Origin: Weeksellaceae bacterium
GTDB taxonomy: Bacteria; Bacteroidota; Bacteroidia; Flavobacteriales; Weeksellaceae
Direction of reading: 5' to 3'
Length of the DNA: 49,022 nucleotides
NCBI GenBank assembly: GCA_022013695.1
Contig: JAKLPS010000019.1
Coordinates: 1-49,022 of the forward strand
Positions 7,744 to 16,532 of the stretch are shown here, piece by piece. The first letter of the stretch is position 1; every line of letters starts with the position of its first letter. The notes beneath the pieces were generated by a model. The model had not been told where the DNA came from. It did no database searches and worked only from the letters and a program-made list of their open reading frames with translations. A program made the translations under genes and the position numbers.

Positions 7744-8253
7744 TTAACTCAGCTTATTGCGGTATTCCGCCCAAATAATCTTAAACCATTCCGTAAAATC
7801 GTTAGGATTCTCAGCAATTTCCTTTTGCAAATCTTCAATAGAAATATATCGTATTTCAGAAACTTCATCAGAATTCAAATTAAATGATCCGGAAAAATCG
7901 CCCGTGAAAACATAGTCCAACTCGTGCTCCCAAAGCCCGTCTCCGACGTCCGCTTTGTAAATAAAATGGAATTTCTCGGTCAGCTCACAATCGATTCCCA
8001 ACTCTTCCTTGATGCGTCGTTTCGCAGCTTCCAAATAAGATTCGTAAAGTCTTGGATGCGAGCAACAAGCATTGGTCCATTGGTTCGGCGAGTGGTATTT
8101 TTCGTGGGCTCGCTTCTGCAACAGCATTTTGCCTTCTGCATTGAACAGAAACACCGAAAATGCTCGGTGCAATAGCCCATTTTGGTGTGCTTGCAATTTT
8201 TCCATTTGCCCCAAAACTTCATCGTTCGGAGTTACCAATACCACTTTTTCCAT
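7744..8253 (-). CDS. idi: Isopentenyl-diphosphate delta-isomerase, type I
   Basis: A 169-residue NUDIX-fold isomerase that converts isopentenyl diphosphate to dimethylallyl diphosphate in isoprenoid synthesis (quinones, carotenoids, undecaprenyl carrier). The catalytic Cys64 lies in TNACCSHP, the metal ligands His23, His29 and His66 are present, and the second catalytic acid lies in LWEHE (Glu109/Glu111). The Nudix-like helix appears as AAKRRIKEELGI. The length is slightly shorter than E. coli Idi but normal for the family. An exact -7 element ends only four bases before the ATG, suggesting a very short or absent leader. Confidence 0.94.
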   Translation of the reverse strand: MEKVVLVTPNDEVLGQMEKLQAHQNGLLHRAFSVFLFNAEGKMLLQKRAHEKYHSPNQWTNACCSHPRLYESYLEAAKRRIKEELGIDCELTEKFHFIYKADVGDGLWEHELDYVFTGDFSGSFNLNSDEVSEIRYISIEDLQKEIAENPNDFTEWFKIIWAEYRNKLS

Positions 8254-8257
8254 AGCG

Positions 8258-8265
8258 CAAAAATA
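8258..8265 (-). promoter_or_regulatory. -7 element of idi
   Basis: TATTTTTG on the minus strand matches TAnnTTTG exactly, with four bases between it and the idi ATG. No clear -33 TTG at the usual distance. If used, the mRNA would be essentially leaderless. Confidence 0.4.
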
Positions 8266-8286
8266 GGTTTTTTAAAATAAATTTTT

Positions 8287-8394
8287 AGGAGCTAATCCCG
8301 CTTTCCACTATATCTTTTTTGTTTTTAGAATGTTTTGTCATCCAAATTAGGATTTGCACAAAAAACAAAAAAGGATGCCGTTGCAATCGGGGCT
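8287..8394. repeat. Interspersed intergenic repeat with inner hairpin
   Basis: The element begins GGAGCTAATCCCGCTTTCC and ends near GTTGCAATCGGGGCT. An inner inverted repeat pairs ATCTTTTTTGTTTTT (about 8312-8326) with AAAAACAAAAAAGGAT (about 8361-8376), with one unpaired base. I recognise this layout as a frequent intergenic element in Chryseobacterium-type genomes. It lies downstream of rsmA and may also act as its terminator. A relative lies at 48726-48840. Confidence 0.65.
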
Positions 8395-8443
8395 ATGGGA
8401 TTTGCGAAAATAGGAAATTTTCTGCATCAAGTTAAGGTTTTAA

Positions 8444-9232
8444 CTAAGACTTCGAAACTTCAAAACTCTGCTTCCACTCATTCGTAAAATCAATGAAATC
8501 TGCTACAGACAATTCTTCCGCACGAATATCAAGAAAACGATGAGAATTCATAGCTTCAGGAATTCCCAAAACTTTTAAAGAGTTACTCATTTTTTTTCGT
8601 CTTTGTCCAAATCCAGCTTTCACGATCTGCTTGAACAAAATTTCATTTCCAGCCAATCCTGGTTTCAGATTTCGCTTCATTCGGATAACGCCCGATTTCA
8701 CTTTTGGTGGCGGATTGAACACGTTTTCGTGAACCGTGAAAAGATATTCCACATCGTAATAAGCCTGAACCAAAACCGACAAAATTCCGTATTCTTTAGT
8801 TCGTGGAATTCCGGATGTTCTTTCGGCAACTTCTTTCTGAAACATTCCGCTCATTTCCGGAACATACTGGAAATTATCAATGATTTTAAACAAAATCTGA
8901 GACGAAATATTATAAGGGAAATTTCCAATCACAGCCACTTCTTCGCCACCAAAAACCGCCGGAAAATCAATCTTGAGGAAATCGCCGACAAAATGCTGTT
9001 CTTCTAATTTTGGGTAATGTTTTTTAAGGTAATCGATGGACTCGCTATCAATCTCCGCAACGTAAGTTTCAACGTCTCTTTCAAGAAGGAATTTTGTAAG
9101 AACGCCCATTCCGGGACCCACTTCCAAAACTTTTTTGTACCCTTCCAAAGAAAGCGAATCTACAATGTCACGTGCGATATTCTGGTCTGTAAGAAAATGC
9201 TGACCGAGATGTTTTTTTGCTCTAACGTCCAA
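8444..9232 (-). CDS. rsmA: 16S rRNA (adenine1518/1519-N6)-dimethyltransferase
   Basis: A 262-residue RsmA/KsgA enzyme that dimethylates two adenines of helix 45 in 16S rRNA, a late 30S assembly checkpoint; its loss gives kasugamycin resistance. The N-terminus VRAKKHLGQHFL is the family hallmark. The SAM-binding motif VLEVGPGMGVLT lies at residues 35-46 and the catalytic motif is NFPY (104-107), a usual variant of NLPY. The start is TTG at 9232-9230: no in-frame ATG exists between it and the upstream stop, and the family N-terminus begins right there. A -7 element sits 13 bases upstream. Confidence 0.96.
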   Translation of the reverse strand: MDVRAKKHLGQHFLTDQNIARDIVDSLSLEGYKKVLEVGPGMGVLTKFLLERDVETYVAEIDSESIDYLKKHYPKLEEQHFVGDFLKIDFPAVFGGEEVAVIGNFPYNISSQILFKIIDNFQYVPEMSGMFQKEVAERTSGIPRTKEYGILSVLVQAYYDVEYLFTVHENVFNPPPKVKSGVIRMKRNLKPGLAGNEILFKQIVKAGFGQRRKKMSNSLKVLGIPEAMNSHRFLDIRAEELSVADFIDFTNEWKQSFEVSKS

Positions 9233-9245
9233 TTCTGATTTTTTG

Positions 9246-9280
9246 CAAAGATAGAATTATATTTTACGCCGATGCGCAAA
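9246..9280 (-). promoter_or_regulatory. Promoter of rsmA
   Basis: The minus strand carries TATCTTTG (9246-9253), an exact -7 match, with TTTG (9277-9280) 23 bases further upstream. The element is followed by CAAAAAAT and, 13 bases after its end, by the TTG start codon, which supports that start. Confidence 0.6.
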
Positions 9281-9322
9281 GTAGAATGGCATCAAAATCC
9301 TATTTGTAAGTTCCGAAAATCA

Positions 9323-11635
9323 TTAGAAATTCATCTGAAAACCAAATTGAACGCCAAATTTCCTAACTGCATCTCCGGAATTAGTGTTGTGATTCAGATA
9401 GTTTCCTCGCCAGTTGAAATCAAATCTGAGAAACCGAAAATTGGCCCAACCGATATTCTCGATCCCGAAACCATATTCGTAATAAGGTTTTTCGGGCGCA
9501 CTAAGATTAAGATTTCCTGCATTCATATTAATAGTTTCCTGTTTAAGACTTCCAATTCCGGAGCGGAAAAAGGCGACTTCGCGCAGTTTCAGTTTTTTAA
9601 TTAATGGAATTTGAGAAAAAATCTTCCCATTGAAATGATGCTCCAAAAACATCACCGCATAAGAATCTGCCGTGAACTCATAATAATTCATCAAGGAAAA
9701 AACGCCTCGCACCAATCCGTAAGACTGGTTGGCGGGCAAAACATTCTGCAAAGCGAGTGGGAGCGAGTCAAAATTCTTTCCCACTTCGATATTGGTGAAC
9801 AAACGACCCCAATTGCCAATAATCACTGGTTGATAATAGTAAAATTGTAATTTGTTATAATTGAAATCTGAATTGAAAACACCACCGACCCCCTTCGTAT
9901 ATTTCAGAATGATGGAAGGGTTGGTTGCCAAAGCTGTCATCTCATAGCGATCCACGCCGTAGGTCGAAAATTTGATTCCAGGTCGGGCGATGATGGTTGC
10001 GGTAAATCGGGTATCATTCAAATCGGTTCGCAAGACACCGCCTCTGTAATAATTGATGTTGAATAAATTAGAATCAGCTGATTTTATATTTTGTGTTGTC
10101 GCGTCCAATCTTACCTGGAAATTCTTCCAAGGCTCGATGCTTGTGAAAACATTGGTCTGCTTTACAGAACTCATCGACGTGGTAGATCCGCTATTGAGCA
10201 CAGAAGAAGAAGCGAATGATCTGGTCATAATTCCCTCATCAGTCGTCAATTGCACGCCGAGTTGCAGAACATCTTTTCGGTAACCTGTGCCAATCATAAA
10301 TCGGTTTACTTTATTGAACATATACTTGGCCTCACCGCCATATTTCCATTTTTCATCTTTGAAGCCATAAGCTGTGTAAGCCTGGATGCGCCACATATCG
10401 TGCTTGGTGCGGTAAGTTCTGAAACCGCCTCTCAATCTCAGTCCTTCGATGTCGTTGTATCCAAAAGACTGAAAAATATTTCCAATATCGATGTTTTGAC
10501 CCACATGGAAATATCCGGAGTTTCCAATTTCGACGATTTTCACGATTTTTTTGTACTTCGGATTTTCTGCCAATTCGTCGTACATTTTATAGATGTTTTG
10601 ATCGCTTTCTGGCAATGCTTCGGTTCGGTTGGTCTGCCAATACGCTTCATCTTTGGCCACCATTTGATCTTCTGGAATCACGATTTTACTCAGAAACTCG
10701 TCCGAAATGCCTTTGTCAAATTCATAATTGGAATAGTCTGCCACACGTTTTGCGATGACGGATTTTGCCATATCTTTGTTATTCATCACCAGATTGAGCA
10801 CTGTTTCATTTCTTGTGGGGATGAACGTAGAATCATCTGGATTATCAAATTCCAAATTGGTGCTGATTTTTTTTACGAAATTGATGTTGATGTTTTTATT
10901 GGTCTCCATCTCCACCTTCATCACATTATATTTGTCCATAGAAATATAGAGCCGGCCTTTGAGAGCAAGTGCTGCCGGATTTTTTGGCGTGAACCTGATT
11001 TCGTAGCTTCGGACAGTGTTTACTTCTATCGTATCCGTAATATTGTAATCGAAAACGCCAAATCCATCGGTTGAAACAGGACTTACGAAACCAATATTGA
11101 GATAGTTAATGGTATTATCATAGATATTAATGTCTTTGTACATATTCTGCAGCGTCTTGGTCACGATCTGATTATTTTTGAGCCCAGACAATCGGGTTGC
11201 CAGAAGATCTTTGCGTTCCTTTTTCGGATTGTTTTTGCCGTAGGTTTGGAAGATGCTTTCTGTGATGAAGATAGGCAAAACGGCTTTGCCAGCAATCTGC
11301 GAAGTGTCATTGTATTTGAAAATGATAGAATCCAACCCTCGAAAAGCCTTCTTCTTGGTAAAAGCACTGTCGATATTATCCAGACGGAAATCTATTTTTT
11401 CGTAGGTTTTGTACTTATAATCTTTGTGAAGCAGCAGGCCGTTGGATTTTTTCTTTTTCCAAACCTCGCGCATAATGGCGTAGGCGGGATTTTCTTTCTT
11501 GTTTTTGTACTTCTTCACGCCTTGAATTACAACATTTTGTATTTCGTTTTCTTTCTCGACCTGCGCGAACAAAAAACTTGCAAAAAAGATTAGGAAAAAG
11601 GAGAGAATTATTTTTTTATCAGGCATCGATTTCAT
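9323..11635 (-). CDS. DUF5686-family outer-membrane beta-barrel protein
   Basis: A 770-residue protein with a signal peptide (IILSFFLIFFASFLFAQ) that resembles the DUF5686 family of Bacteroidota outer-membrane proteins. Residues ~30-330 form a periplasmic part (NPAYAIMREVWKKK near its start, typical of the family). The rest is rich in alternating beta strands with aromatic ends and finishes FGVQFGFQMNF, with the terminal Phe of a barrel recognised by the BAM machinery. The N-terminal carboxypeptidase-regulatory-like domain found in many relatives seems to be missing or reduced. The function is unknown. The ATG at 11635 is used here; an internal Met three codons later would fit a signal peptide equally well. 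Confidence 0.85.
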   Translation of the reverse strand: MKSMPDKKIILSFFLIFFASFLFAQVEKENEIQNVVIQGVKKYKNKKENPAYAIMREVWKKKKSNGLLLHKDYKYKTYEKIDFRLDNIDSAFTKKKAFRGLDSIIFKYNDTSQIAGKAVLPIFITESIFQTYGKNNPKKERKDLLATRLSGLKNNQIVTKTLQNMYKDINIYDNTINYLNIGFVSPVSTDGFGVFDYNITDTIEVNTVRSYEIRFTPKNPAALALKGRLYISMDKYNVMKVEMETNKNININFVKKISTNLEFDNPDDSTFIPTRNETVLNLVMNNKDMAKSVIAKRVADYSNYEFDKGISDEFLSKIVIPEDQMVAKDEAYWQTNRTEALPESDQNIYKMYDELAENPKYKKIVKIVEIGNSGYFHVGQNIDIGNIFQSFGYNDIEGLRLRGGFRTYRTKHDMWRIQAYTAYGFKDEKWKYGGEAKYMFNKVNRFMIGTGYRKDVLQLGVQLTTDEGIMTRSFASSSVLNSGSTTSMSSVKQTNVFTSIEPWKNFQVRLDATTQNIKSADSNLFNINYYRGGVLRTDLNDTRFTATIIARPGIKFSTYGVDRYEMTALATNPSIILKYTKGVGGVFNSDFNYNKLQFYYYQPVIIGNWGRLFTNIEVGKNFDSLPLALQNVLPANQSYGLVRGVFSLMNYYEFTADSYAVMFLEHHFNGKIFSQIPLIKKLKLREVAFFRSGIGSLKQETINMNAGNLNLSAPEKPYYEYGFGIENIGWANFRFLRFDFNWRGNYLNHNTNSGDAVRKFGVQFGFQMNF

Positions 11636-12025
11636 CTAGCATTAACTATTATAAACGGTTTTGTACTGCAAATATTGTTGCTTGAGGGCAATATGTCCCT
11701 TGTGCATAATAAAGATAACATTCACCAGACTGCAAACGGGAATGGATTTTCCAATGGCGGTCAGAAGACCGTTTTTAAGATTTCTTGTAAAAATATGGAT
11801 TCGTCTGTTATCCTGATTAGCAATCAAAACCGAAAGTTAATTTTTTTTATTTTTTTCAATAGTTTTTGCCGAAATATGTAAAAATAAAATTACACAGGGT
11901 TATATTCTAAATAAAATACTATGCCAAGGGTAAAATTCCAAATTTTGCGCGAATTTACTACATATAAAATTAAGCCAAAGATCTTTTACGATATATTAAC
12001 TTTTGTTAAAGCAATCGATTGATAA
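11636..12025. other. AT-rich intergenic region between DUF5686 gene and ung
   Basis: The two flanking genes are divergent. I see no supported gene. A 61-codon TTG-started frame on the minus strand (11642-11827) has no recognisable domain. A small hairpin, CGGTC-TTCT-GACCG on the minus strand (near 11762-11775), is present. The rest is very AT-rich. Confidence 0.4.
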
Positions 12026-12057
12026 TTTGCATTAATCGATTTGTAAATTTAATTTTG
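12026..12057 (+). promoter_or_regulatory. Promoter of ung
   Basis: TTTG (12026-12029), 20 bases, then TAATTTTG (12050-12057): a full match to the Bacteroidota -33/-7 pattern. The start codon lies 13 bases downstream, implying a leader of only about six or seven bases. Confidence 0.75.
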
Positions 12058-12070
12058 TGCAAAATCCTGT

Positions 12071-12715
12071 ATGACCTGGACCGATGTTCTGCAACCGATA
12101 AAAGAGACCGCTTATTTCAAAAATCTTTGGCACCAGCTAAGGCTTATCTACCAATCTAATCCGTGTTTTCCACCAAAAAATGAGATTTTTCGAGCCTTAG
12201 AGCTAACAGATTTTGAAGAAGTGAAAGTCGTCATAATCGGCCAAGATCCATATCATAACGACGGTCAAGCCAATGGGCTTTGTTTCTCGGTTTCAACGAA
12301 TGTGCAGACGCCGCCATCCCTCAAAAATATCTTCCGCGAGCTGAAAGATGACTTGGGAATCGAAAGAAATAATAACGATTTGCAGGATTGGGCTATGCAA
12401 GGCGTGCTGCTTCTCAATACGACCTTAACCGTTGGGGCGCACCAACCAAATTCTCATGCGCACCTCGGTTGGGAGACTTTTACCGATTCTATAATTAAAC
12501 AGATTTCTGACAAAAAAGAAAATGTTGTCTTCGTGCTTTGGGGCGCATTTGCCCAAAAAAAAGCCGCTTTGATAGATGAGAAGAGGCATTTTATCATTCA
12601 ATCTTCGCACCCGTCGCCGTTTTCCGCTCACAGAGGATTTTTTGGCAGCCACCCGTTTTCTAAAATCAATAATTATCTTTTGGAAAAAGGAAAAAATCCC
12701 ATTATTTGGGGATAA
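12071..12715 (+). CDS. ung: Uracil-DNA glycosylase, family 1
   Basis: A 214-residue enzyme that excises uracil from DNA as the first step of base-excision repair. The water-activating loop GQDPYHNDGQANGLCFSV (Asp59) and the Leu-loop HPSPFSAHRGFFGSHPFS (His180) are intact. LLLNTTLTV and VFVLWGAFAQ fill the core. The length and order of motifs match family 1. It is monocistronic, with a good promoter upstream. It converges on the small lipoprotein gene, and a shared hairpin lies at its stop codon. Confidence 0.97.
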   Translation: MTWTDVLQPIKETAYFKNLWHQLRLIYQSNPCFPPKNEIFRALELTDFEEVKVVIIGQDPYHNDGQANGLCFSVSTNVQTPPSLKNIFRELKDDLGIERNNNDLQDWAMQGVLLLNTTLTVGAHQPNSHAHLGWETFTDSIIKQISDKKENVVFVLWGAFAQKKAALIDEKRHFIIQSSHPSPFSAHRGFFGSHPFSKINNYLLEKGKNPIIWG

Positions 12716-12718
12716 TGG
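12691..12718 (-). terminator. Terminator for the minus-strand operon, overlapping the end of ung
   Basis: A perfect 7-bp stem, CCATTAT (12699-12705) with ATAATGG (12712-12718), has a 6-base loop. On the minus strand it is followed by GATTTTTTCC. The hairpin includes the last codons and stop of ung. Confidence 0.5.
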
Positions 12719-12750
12719 AGTTTGAAAATTAAAAATCTTAGCAAAAAAAA

Positions 12751-13173
12751 TCAATTCTCTTTTTCATATTTGAAAGTGACGCTTGCGGCTTGTGCTTTTC
12801 CGCCGGGTTGAGGTTTCAACGCTGTTAAAGTAAATCTATAGCCAGAAAAACTAAAAGATTTTTTGACATTTTTTGGTACAAAATCTCGAGTTCCTACTTG
12901 GAAACCGCTCTTTTCATCTCCAGAAACTGCATCCATATTTACGATCGCAAGGCCTTCCCAGACGCAAGTAACACCAACTGGGCAACGGCTATCTTCCAGA
13001 ATATCTTTGAATCTTAAACTCACTATTGAATTCGGAATTTTTACCGGTTTTTCCAAGCCGATTGTCACCATATTACTGGCAGCCAGAGAAGTTTCTCGAG
13101 TGGAGATTTGTGGTTTGCAGTTACAGATGGATAGTAAAAGCGCTGTGCAAAAAAGAAATCTAATACTCCTCAT
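12751..13173 (-). CDS. Small secreted or lipid-anchored protein of unknown function
   Basis: A 140-residue protein with a hydrophobic export signal (SIRFLFCTALLLSICNC). Cys17 or Cys19 could be lipidated, although neither lipobox is ideal. The mature part is beta-rich and contains a Cys pair in EDSRCPVGVTCVWEG. This Cys-Pro-x-Gly-x-x-Cys-x-Trp-Glu-Gly block recurs in short hypothetical secreted proteins of Bacteroidota as I know them; the two Cys could form a disulfide. It follows the DUF456 gene by nine bases on the same strand and is probably co-transcribed. I know no function. Confidence 0.75.
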   Translation of the reverse strand: MRSIRFLFCTALLLSICNCKPQISTRETSLAASNMVTIGLEKPVKIPNSIVSLRFKDILEDSRCPVGVTCVWEGLAIVNMDAVSGDEKSGFQVGTRDFVPKNVKKSFSFSGYRFTLTALKPQPGGKAQAASVTFKYEKEN

Positions 13174-13182
13174 TGGCTCTTT

Positions 13183-13671
13183 TTAGAAGAAAATATAATA
13201 ACCGACGACCAAAAACATAGCCAATCCTACCATGAGATTAAAACCTGTTCCGTAAATAAATCCTATAAAAGCACCTTTCATAGAGTTAAATGCTTTTTTC
13301 ACATCACTCAGATCGTGCACTAATTCCCCAAGGAAAACGCCAAGCAACATCCCAATCAAAAACCCAAAAGGAATGGGAATGAATATTAATCCCAAGATGG
13401 TCCCAACAAACGAACCGACACTTCCAAACTTGGTTCCGCCATATTTTTTGTTGGTTTGTGAAGGAATTACGTAGTTCAAAACGGTTGAAACTAGGGTCAA
13501 AAAGCCAAATATCCAGACATACATCATTGGCATTTGATTTTCTGTGCCGAATTTGAAGATCAAAACTCCGCAGATACTGAGCAAGAGGCCCGGCAAAACG
13601 GGTACAATCGTCCCTACGAGTCCCACGAAAAGGAGCGCCAAAGCGATAATGTTTATGAGTGTGGAATCCAA
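13183..13671 (-). CDS. DUF456-family membrane protein
   Basis: A 162-residue integral membrane protein with four or five hydrophobic segments (about residues 5-40, 50-67, 84-115 and 135-160). The Gly-rich TIVPVLPGLLL near the N-terminus and KKYGGTKFGSVGSFVGTILG in the middle are typical of DUF456. It is a small inner-membrane protein of unknown function. It is the first gene of a two-gene minus-strand unit with the secreted protein at 12751 and is divergent from the MscS-type channel gene. Confidence 0.88.
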   Translation of the reverse strand: MDSTLINIIALALLFVGLVGTIVPVLPGLLLSICGVLIFKFGTENQMPMMYVWIFGFLTLVSTVLNYVIPSQTNKKYGGTKFGSVGSFVGTILGLIFIPIPFGFLIGMLLGVFLGELVHDLSDVKKAFNSMKGAFIGFIYGTGFNLMVGLAMFLVVGYYIFF

Positions 13672-13729
13672 TTTTTATAATTTGATTAAAAATACAATTT
13701 TCGGGCGGAAGCGGAAAATTTATTATCCT

Positions 13730-13737
13730 TAAATTTG
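13730..13737 (+). promoter_or_regulatory. -7 element of the MscS-type channel gene
   Basis: TAAATTTG matches TAnnTTTG exactly and lies 18 bases before the ATG at 13756. It overlaps the alternative TTG start at 13735, which argues for the ATG. Confidence 0.5.
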
Positions 13738-13755
13738 CGAATTATTACAGAAGCT

Positions 13756-15018
13756 ATGAAAGACGAATTGAATGACTACAAAGATTTTCTCCAGCAGATC
13801 AGCGACGAGATTCATTTTTTTTGTAAGGACTATTTCCCCGACGAGTTTGTTTTGGCTGGGCAGATTTTCTTTAAATTTCTTTTTCTGATCGGATTAATTT
13901 TCATTCTCGCATTTATTCTAAGAAATCTCACCAATCTTATTTTTAAATTCTTCTTCGATAAGGACAAATATCCGGTGATGAAGTCCATCTACCAGGCTAA
14001 AGTTACCAATTCTGTTGCTAACTTGTTGGCTCTGGCATTTGGAAATTATGCGCTTTTTTCGATTTTTTACCGGCATCCGAAGAGCTTCATTTTTTTGGAG
14101 CGGCTTATCGGGATTCTGATCGTTTTTGTCCTCGCCAATATGGCTTTCAAATTCATCAAAGTTCTTCAGAATTACTATCTCATTCAAAAAGATTATTACA
14201 AGATTATTGCCATCAATTCTATCTCTCAGACGGTTCGGATTTTTGGAACATTTATCTTCACTGTGATTGCCATCTGCGTGCTTTTTGGCATCAGCAGCAC
14301 GACCGTTTTGGGAAGTTTGGGAGCCATAACGGCCGTTCTGGTCTTGGTTTTTCGGGATACGATTTTGGGATTCATCACCGGGATTCACGTGGCCACCTCC
14401 AAAAATCTCAAAGTCGGCGATTGGGTTGCTATTCCCAAATATTCAATCGAAGGAAACATTGAGGATATAGATCTGCTGACCACCAAAATCAGAAATTTTG
14501 ACAAAACACTTTCTACGATTCCGACTTACGATTTGCTGAGCACAGAGATTAAAAACCTACAGGTGATGAGCGAAAGTAATACACGGCGCATCAAGAAATC
14601 GATTATTTTCAACATCAATTCCTTTAAGTTTTTGGATGATGAAGATATTGAGAAATTGAAGCAAATCAATATGATAAAGGTTTATCTCACCGAGAAACAG
14701 AAAGAAATTTTGAATTCTAAAATCGGTACAGATGCCTCTGAAAAGAATATCAACGGCATCCAACTCACCAACATCGGAACCTTCCGAAAATATGCTTACG
14801 AGTATCTGAAACACGATTTGAGCATCAATCAAAAAGAGCCTATTCTTGTACGCCAGTTGGAAATTACGCCGCAAGGTTTGCCCTTGGAACTTTACTGTTT
14901 TACCAATGATTCCAAATGGGAGCATTTTGAAAAAATCCAGTCCGATATTTTCGATCATCTGCTGGTCGCGTCCAAAGAATTCGATTTGGAAATCAGCCAG
15001 ATCAGTTTAAAAATTTAA
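13756..15018 (+). CDS. MscS-family mechanosensitive ion channel (YbdG-like)
   Basis: A 420-residue inner-membrane channel thought to open under membrane tension and relieve osmotic downshock. Several transmembrane helices fill the first ~210 residues. The pore-lining helix and beta domain follow: STTVLGSLGAITAVLVLVF, then RDTILGFITGI and LKVGDWVAIP, the classic MscS core. The long soluble C-terminal part with KYSIEGNIEDI and the added DLSINQKEPILVRQLE segment resembles the larger YbdG/MscM-type members more than short MscS. The ATG at 13756 is preferred over the TTG at 13735 because the -7 element overlaps the latter. pdxJ follows 15 bases after the stop and is probably co-transcribed. Confidence 0.92.
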   Translation: MKDELNDYKDFLQQISDEIHFFCKDYFPDEFVLAGQIFFKFLFLIGLIFILAFILRNLTNLIFKFFFDKDKYPVMKSIYQAKVTNSVANLLALAFGNYALFSIFYRHPKSFIFLERLIGILIVFVLANMAFKFIKVLQNYYLIQKDYYKIIAINSISQTVRIFGTFIFTVIAICVLFGISSTTVLGSLGAITAVLVLVFRDTILGFITGIHVATSKNLKVGDWVAIPKYSIEGNIEDIDLLTTKIRNFDKTLSTIPTYDLLSTEIKNLQVMSESNTRRIKKSIIFNINSFKFLDDEDIEKLKQINMIKVYLTEKQKEILNSKIGTDASEKNINGIQLTNIGTFRKYAYEYLKHDLSINQKEPILVRQLEITPQGLPLELYCFTNDSKWEHFEKIQSDIFDHLLVASKEFDLEISQISLKI

Positions 15019-15033
15019 TTCAAAATTCAGTAA

Positions 15034-15753
15034 ATGACAAAGTTAAGTGTCAATATCAATAAAATCGCAACACTCCGAAATGCCCGAGGCGGCAATGCTC
15101 CGAGTGTGACGCAAGTGGCGATGGATCTGGAAAGATTCGGCGCGCAGGGCATCACCATCCATCCAAGACCGGACCAGCGACATATCACGAGAAAAGATGT
15201 TTATGATCTGAAACCGCTTGTAAAAACCGAATTCAACATAGAAGGTAATCCGCAGAGCGCATTTGTAGAGATGGTTTTGGAGGTGAAGCCCGAGCAAGTT
15301 ACGTTGGTTCCGGATGCAGACGATGCCATTACCTCCAACGCGGGCTGGGATTGCGAGAAAAATCTGACTTTTTTGAAATCCGTCATTTCAAAATTTAAAA
15401 ATGAAGGCATCAGAACGTCAATTTTTTTGGATCCCAATCCCGAAATGGTGAAATTTGCGGCAGAAACAGGAACGGACAGAATCGAACTTTACACCGAAGC
15501 TTACGCAAAACACTATTCGGAGAATAAAGAGCAAGCCATTCAAGCTTATTATGATACAGCCGTGGAAGCGGATAAATACGGTTTAGGCATCAACGCCGGT
15601 CACGATCTGAGTCTTGATAATTTAAAATATTTTTCAGACCACATCCCCAATCTTCTGGAGGTTTCCATCGGACACGCTTTGATATCGGAAGCGCTTTATT
15701 TGGGCTTGGAAAATACCGTGCAGATCTATCTGAAACGGTTGGCAAAGTGGTAG
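15034..15753 (+). CDS. pdxJ: Pyridoxine 5'-phosphate synthase
   Basis: A 239-residue TIM-barrel enzyme that condenses 3-amino-2-oxopropyl phosphate with deoxyxylulose 5-phosphate in the DXP-dependent vitamin B6 pathway. The N-terminal [18 protein letters not shown] block is diagnostic. The active-site residues His43, Arg45, His50, Glu70 and His190 (NAGHDL) are present, as is the phosphate-binding EVSIGHALI segment. The length is normal. It lies 15 bases behind the channel gene. Confidence 0.96.
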   Translation: MTKLSVNINKIATLRNARGGNAPSVTQVAMDLERFGAQGITIHPRPDQRHITRKDVYDLKPLVKTEFNIEGNPQSAFVEMVLEVKPEQVTLVPDADDAITSNAGWDCEKNLTFLKSVISKFKNEGIRTSIFLDPNPEMVKFAAETGTDRIELYTEAYAKHYSENKEQAIQAYYDTAVEADKYGLGINAGHDLSLDNLKYFSDHIPNLLEVSIGHALISEALYLGLENTVQIYLKRLAKW

Positions 15754-15773
15754 AAATTGTTTAAATTTGAAAT

Positions 15774-15876
15774 ATGAATTCCGAAATTACAATCAACGAT
15801 TTCTCACAACATCTTTTTTCGAATGTAAACCGGAACTCTTTTGATCTCGAGAAAGGAACAAATGGTGTTCAAAGTA
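15774..15876 (+). pseudogene. Frameshifted 5' remnant of a DUF6922-like gene
   Basis: ATG at 15774 opens MNSEITINDFSQHLFSNVNRN followed by SFDLEK. This fits the start of DUF6922-type proteins, where His-Leu-Phe-Trp-Asp-Val-Asp is followed by Leu-Asp-Leu-Glu-Lys. After GAGAAA the next recognisable residues, EQMVFKVLHSNP, lie in another frame, as expected if one or two bases were lost. In intact relatives I recall the order LEK-x-K-x-x-x-x-x-x-VLEYG. The rest of the gene is missing, and the remnant runs into the 3' end of the response-regulator gene on the other strand. It is too short and shifted to make a functional protein. Confidence 0.6.
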
Positions 15877-15878
15877 CT

Positions 15879-16532
15879 TCATTCCAATCCCAACCTAATC
15901 GCAAACTTTACCAAACCAACCGTACTTTTGCAACCTGTTTTTTCTAAGATGTGCTGACGGTGATTATCAACCGTTTTCTTACTGATGAAAAGTGTTTCAG
16001 CAATTTCTTCGCTGGTCATTTCCTTTACGATCAATGCCAAAATTTCGCGTTCCCTCGCCGTTAATAATGTAAGCTGCTCGTTCTGGATCTTCTCTTTATG
16101 ATATTGATTATAAATGAGGGGAAGAATGTCCTGCGAAAAGTAAGTTCCGCCATTTGAAATTCTATGAATCGCTTTCAGAAGTTCGTCTTTTCCGGCATTT
16201 TTCAAGATGTAACCGTCGGCTTCAGCAAGGACAGCTTCCTTCACCGCTGTCGAGTTATTGTACATCGACAAAATCAAAATCTGAATCTGAGGAAATTTGC
16301 TCTTCACCATTTTGCATAGTTCGGTTCCGCTAAGTAATGGCATACTGATATCGGTCAGAATCAAATCGAAATGGTCTGGATTCGCGGCCACTTTTTCGTA
16401 AGCAATTTGCCCATTATTGGCTTCGTCAACTATCTTGCAACTGGTTTCGTTGGCCAGCAGATTTTTGATTCCGTCTATCATCATTTGATGATCATCTGCC
16501 AGAAGGATGTTGATTTTTCCCTGATTATTCAT
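15879..16532 (-). CDS. Response regulator, NarL/LuxR type
   Basis: A 217-residue two-component regulator. The receiver domain (1-125) has the acidic pair DD at 13-14, the phospho-acceptor Asp61 (LILTDISMP) and a conserved Lys near residue 111. A C-terminal LuxR-type helix-turn-helix (about 155-217) carries LTAREREIL and ISKKTVDNHRQHIL. It should bind DNA as a dimer once phosphorylated. Its start lies inside the 3' end of the kinase gene (8-base overlap), so the pair is translationally coupled. Target genes cannot be read from the sequence; the neighbouring lipoprotein/T9SS operon is one candidate. Confidence 0.95.
   Translation of the reverse strand: MNNQGKINILLADDHQMMIDGIKNLLANETSCKIVDEANNGQIAYEKVAANPDHFDLILTDISMPLLSGTELCKMVKSKFPQIQILILSMYNNSTAVKEAVLAEADGYILKNAGKDELLKAIHRISNGGTYFSQDILPLIYNQYHKEKIQNEQLTLLTAREREILALIVKEMTSEEIAETLFISKKTVDNHRQHILEKTGCKSTVGLVKFAIRLGLE

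Noticed and set aside
10250-11074. 274-codon open frame antisense to the DUF5686 gene
   Set aside because: The opposite frame encodes a coherent outer-membrane protein with signal peptide and barrel end. The antisense translation is Phe/Ile/His-rich with no domain, as expected of a shadow.
11642-11827. 61-codon TTG-started minus-strand frame before the DUF5686 gene
   Set aside because: No signal peptide, no known domain and a non-ATG start with no promoter match; probably non-coding.
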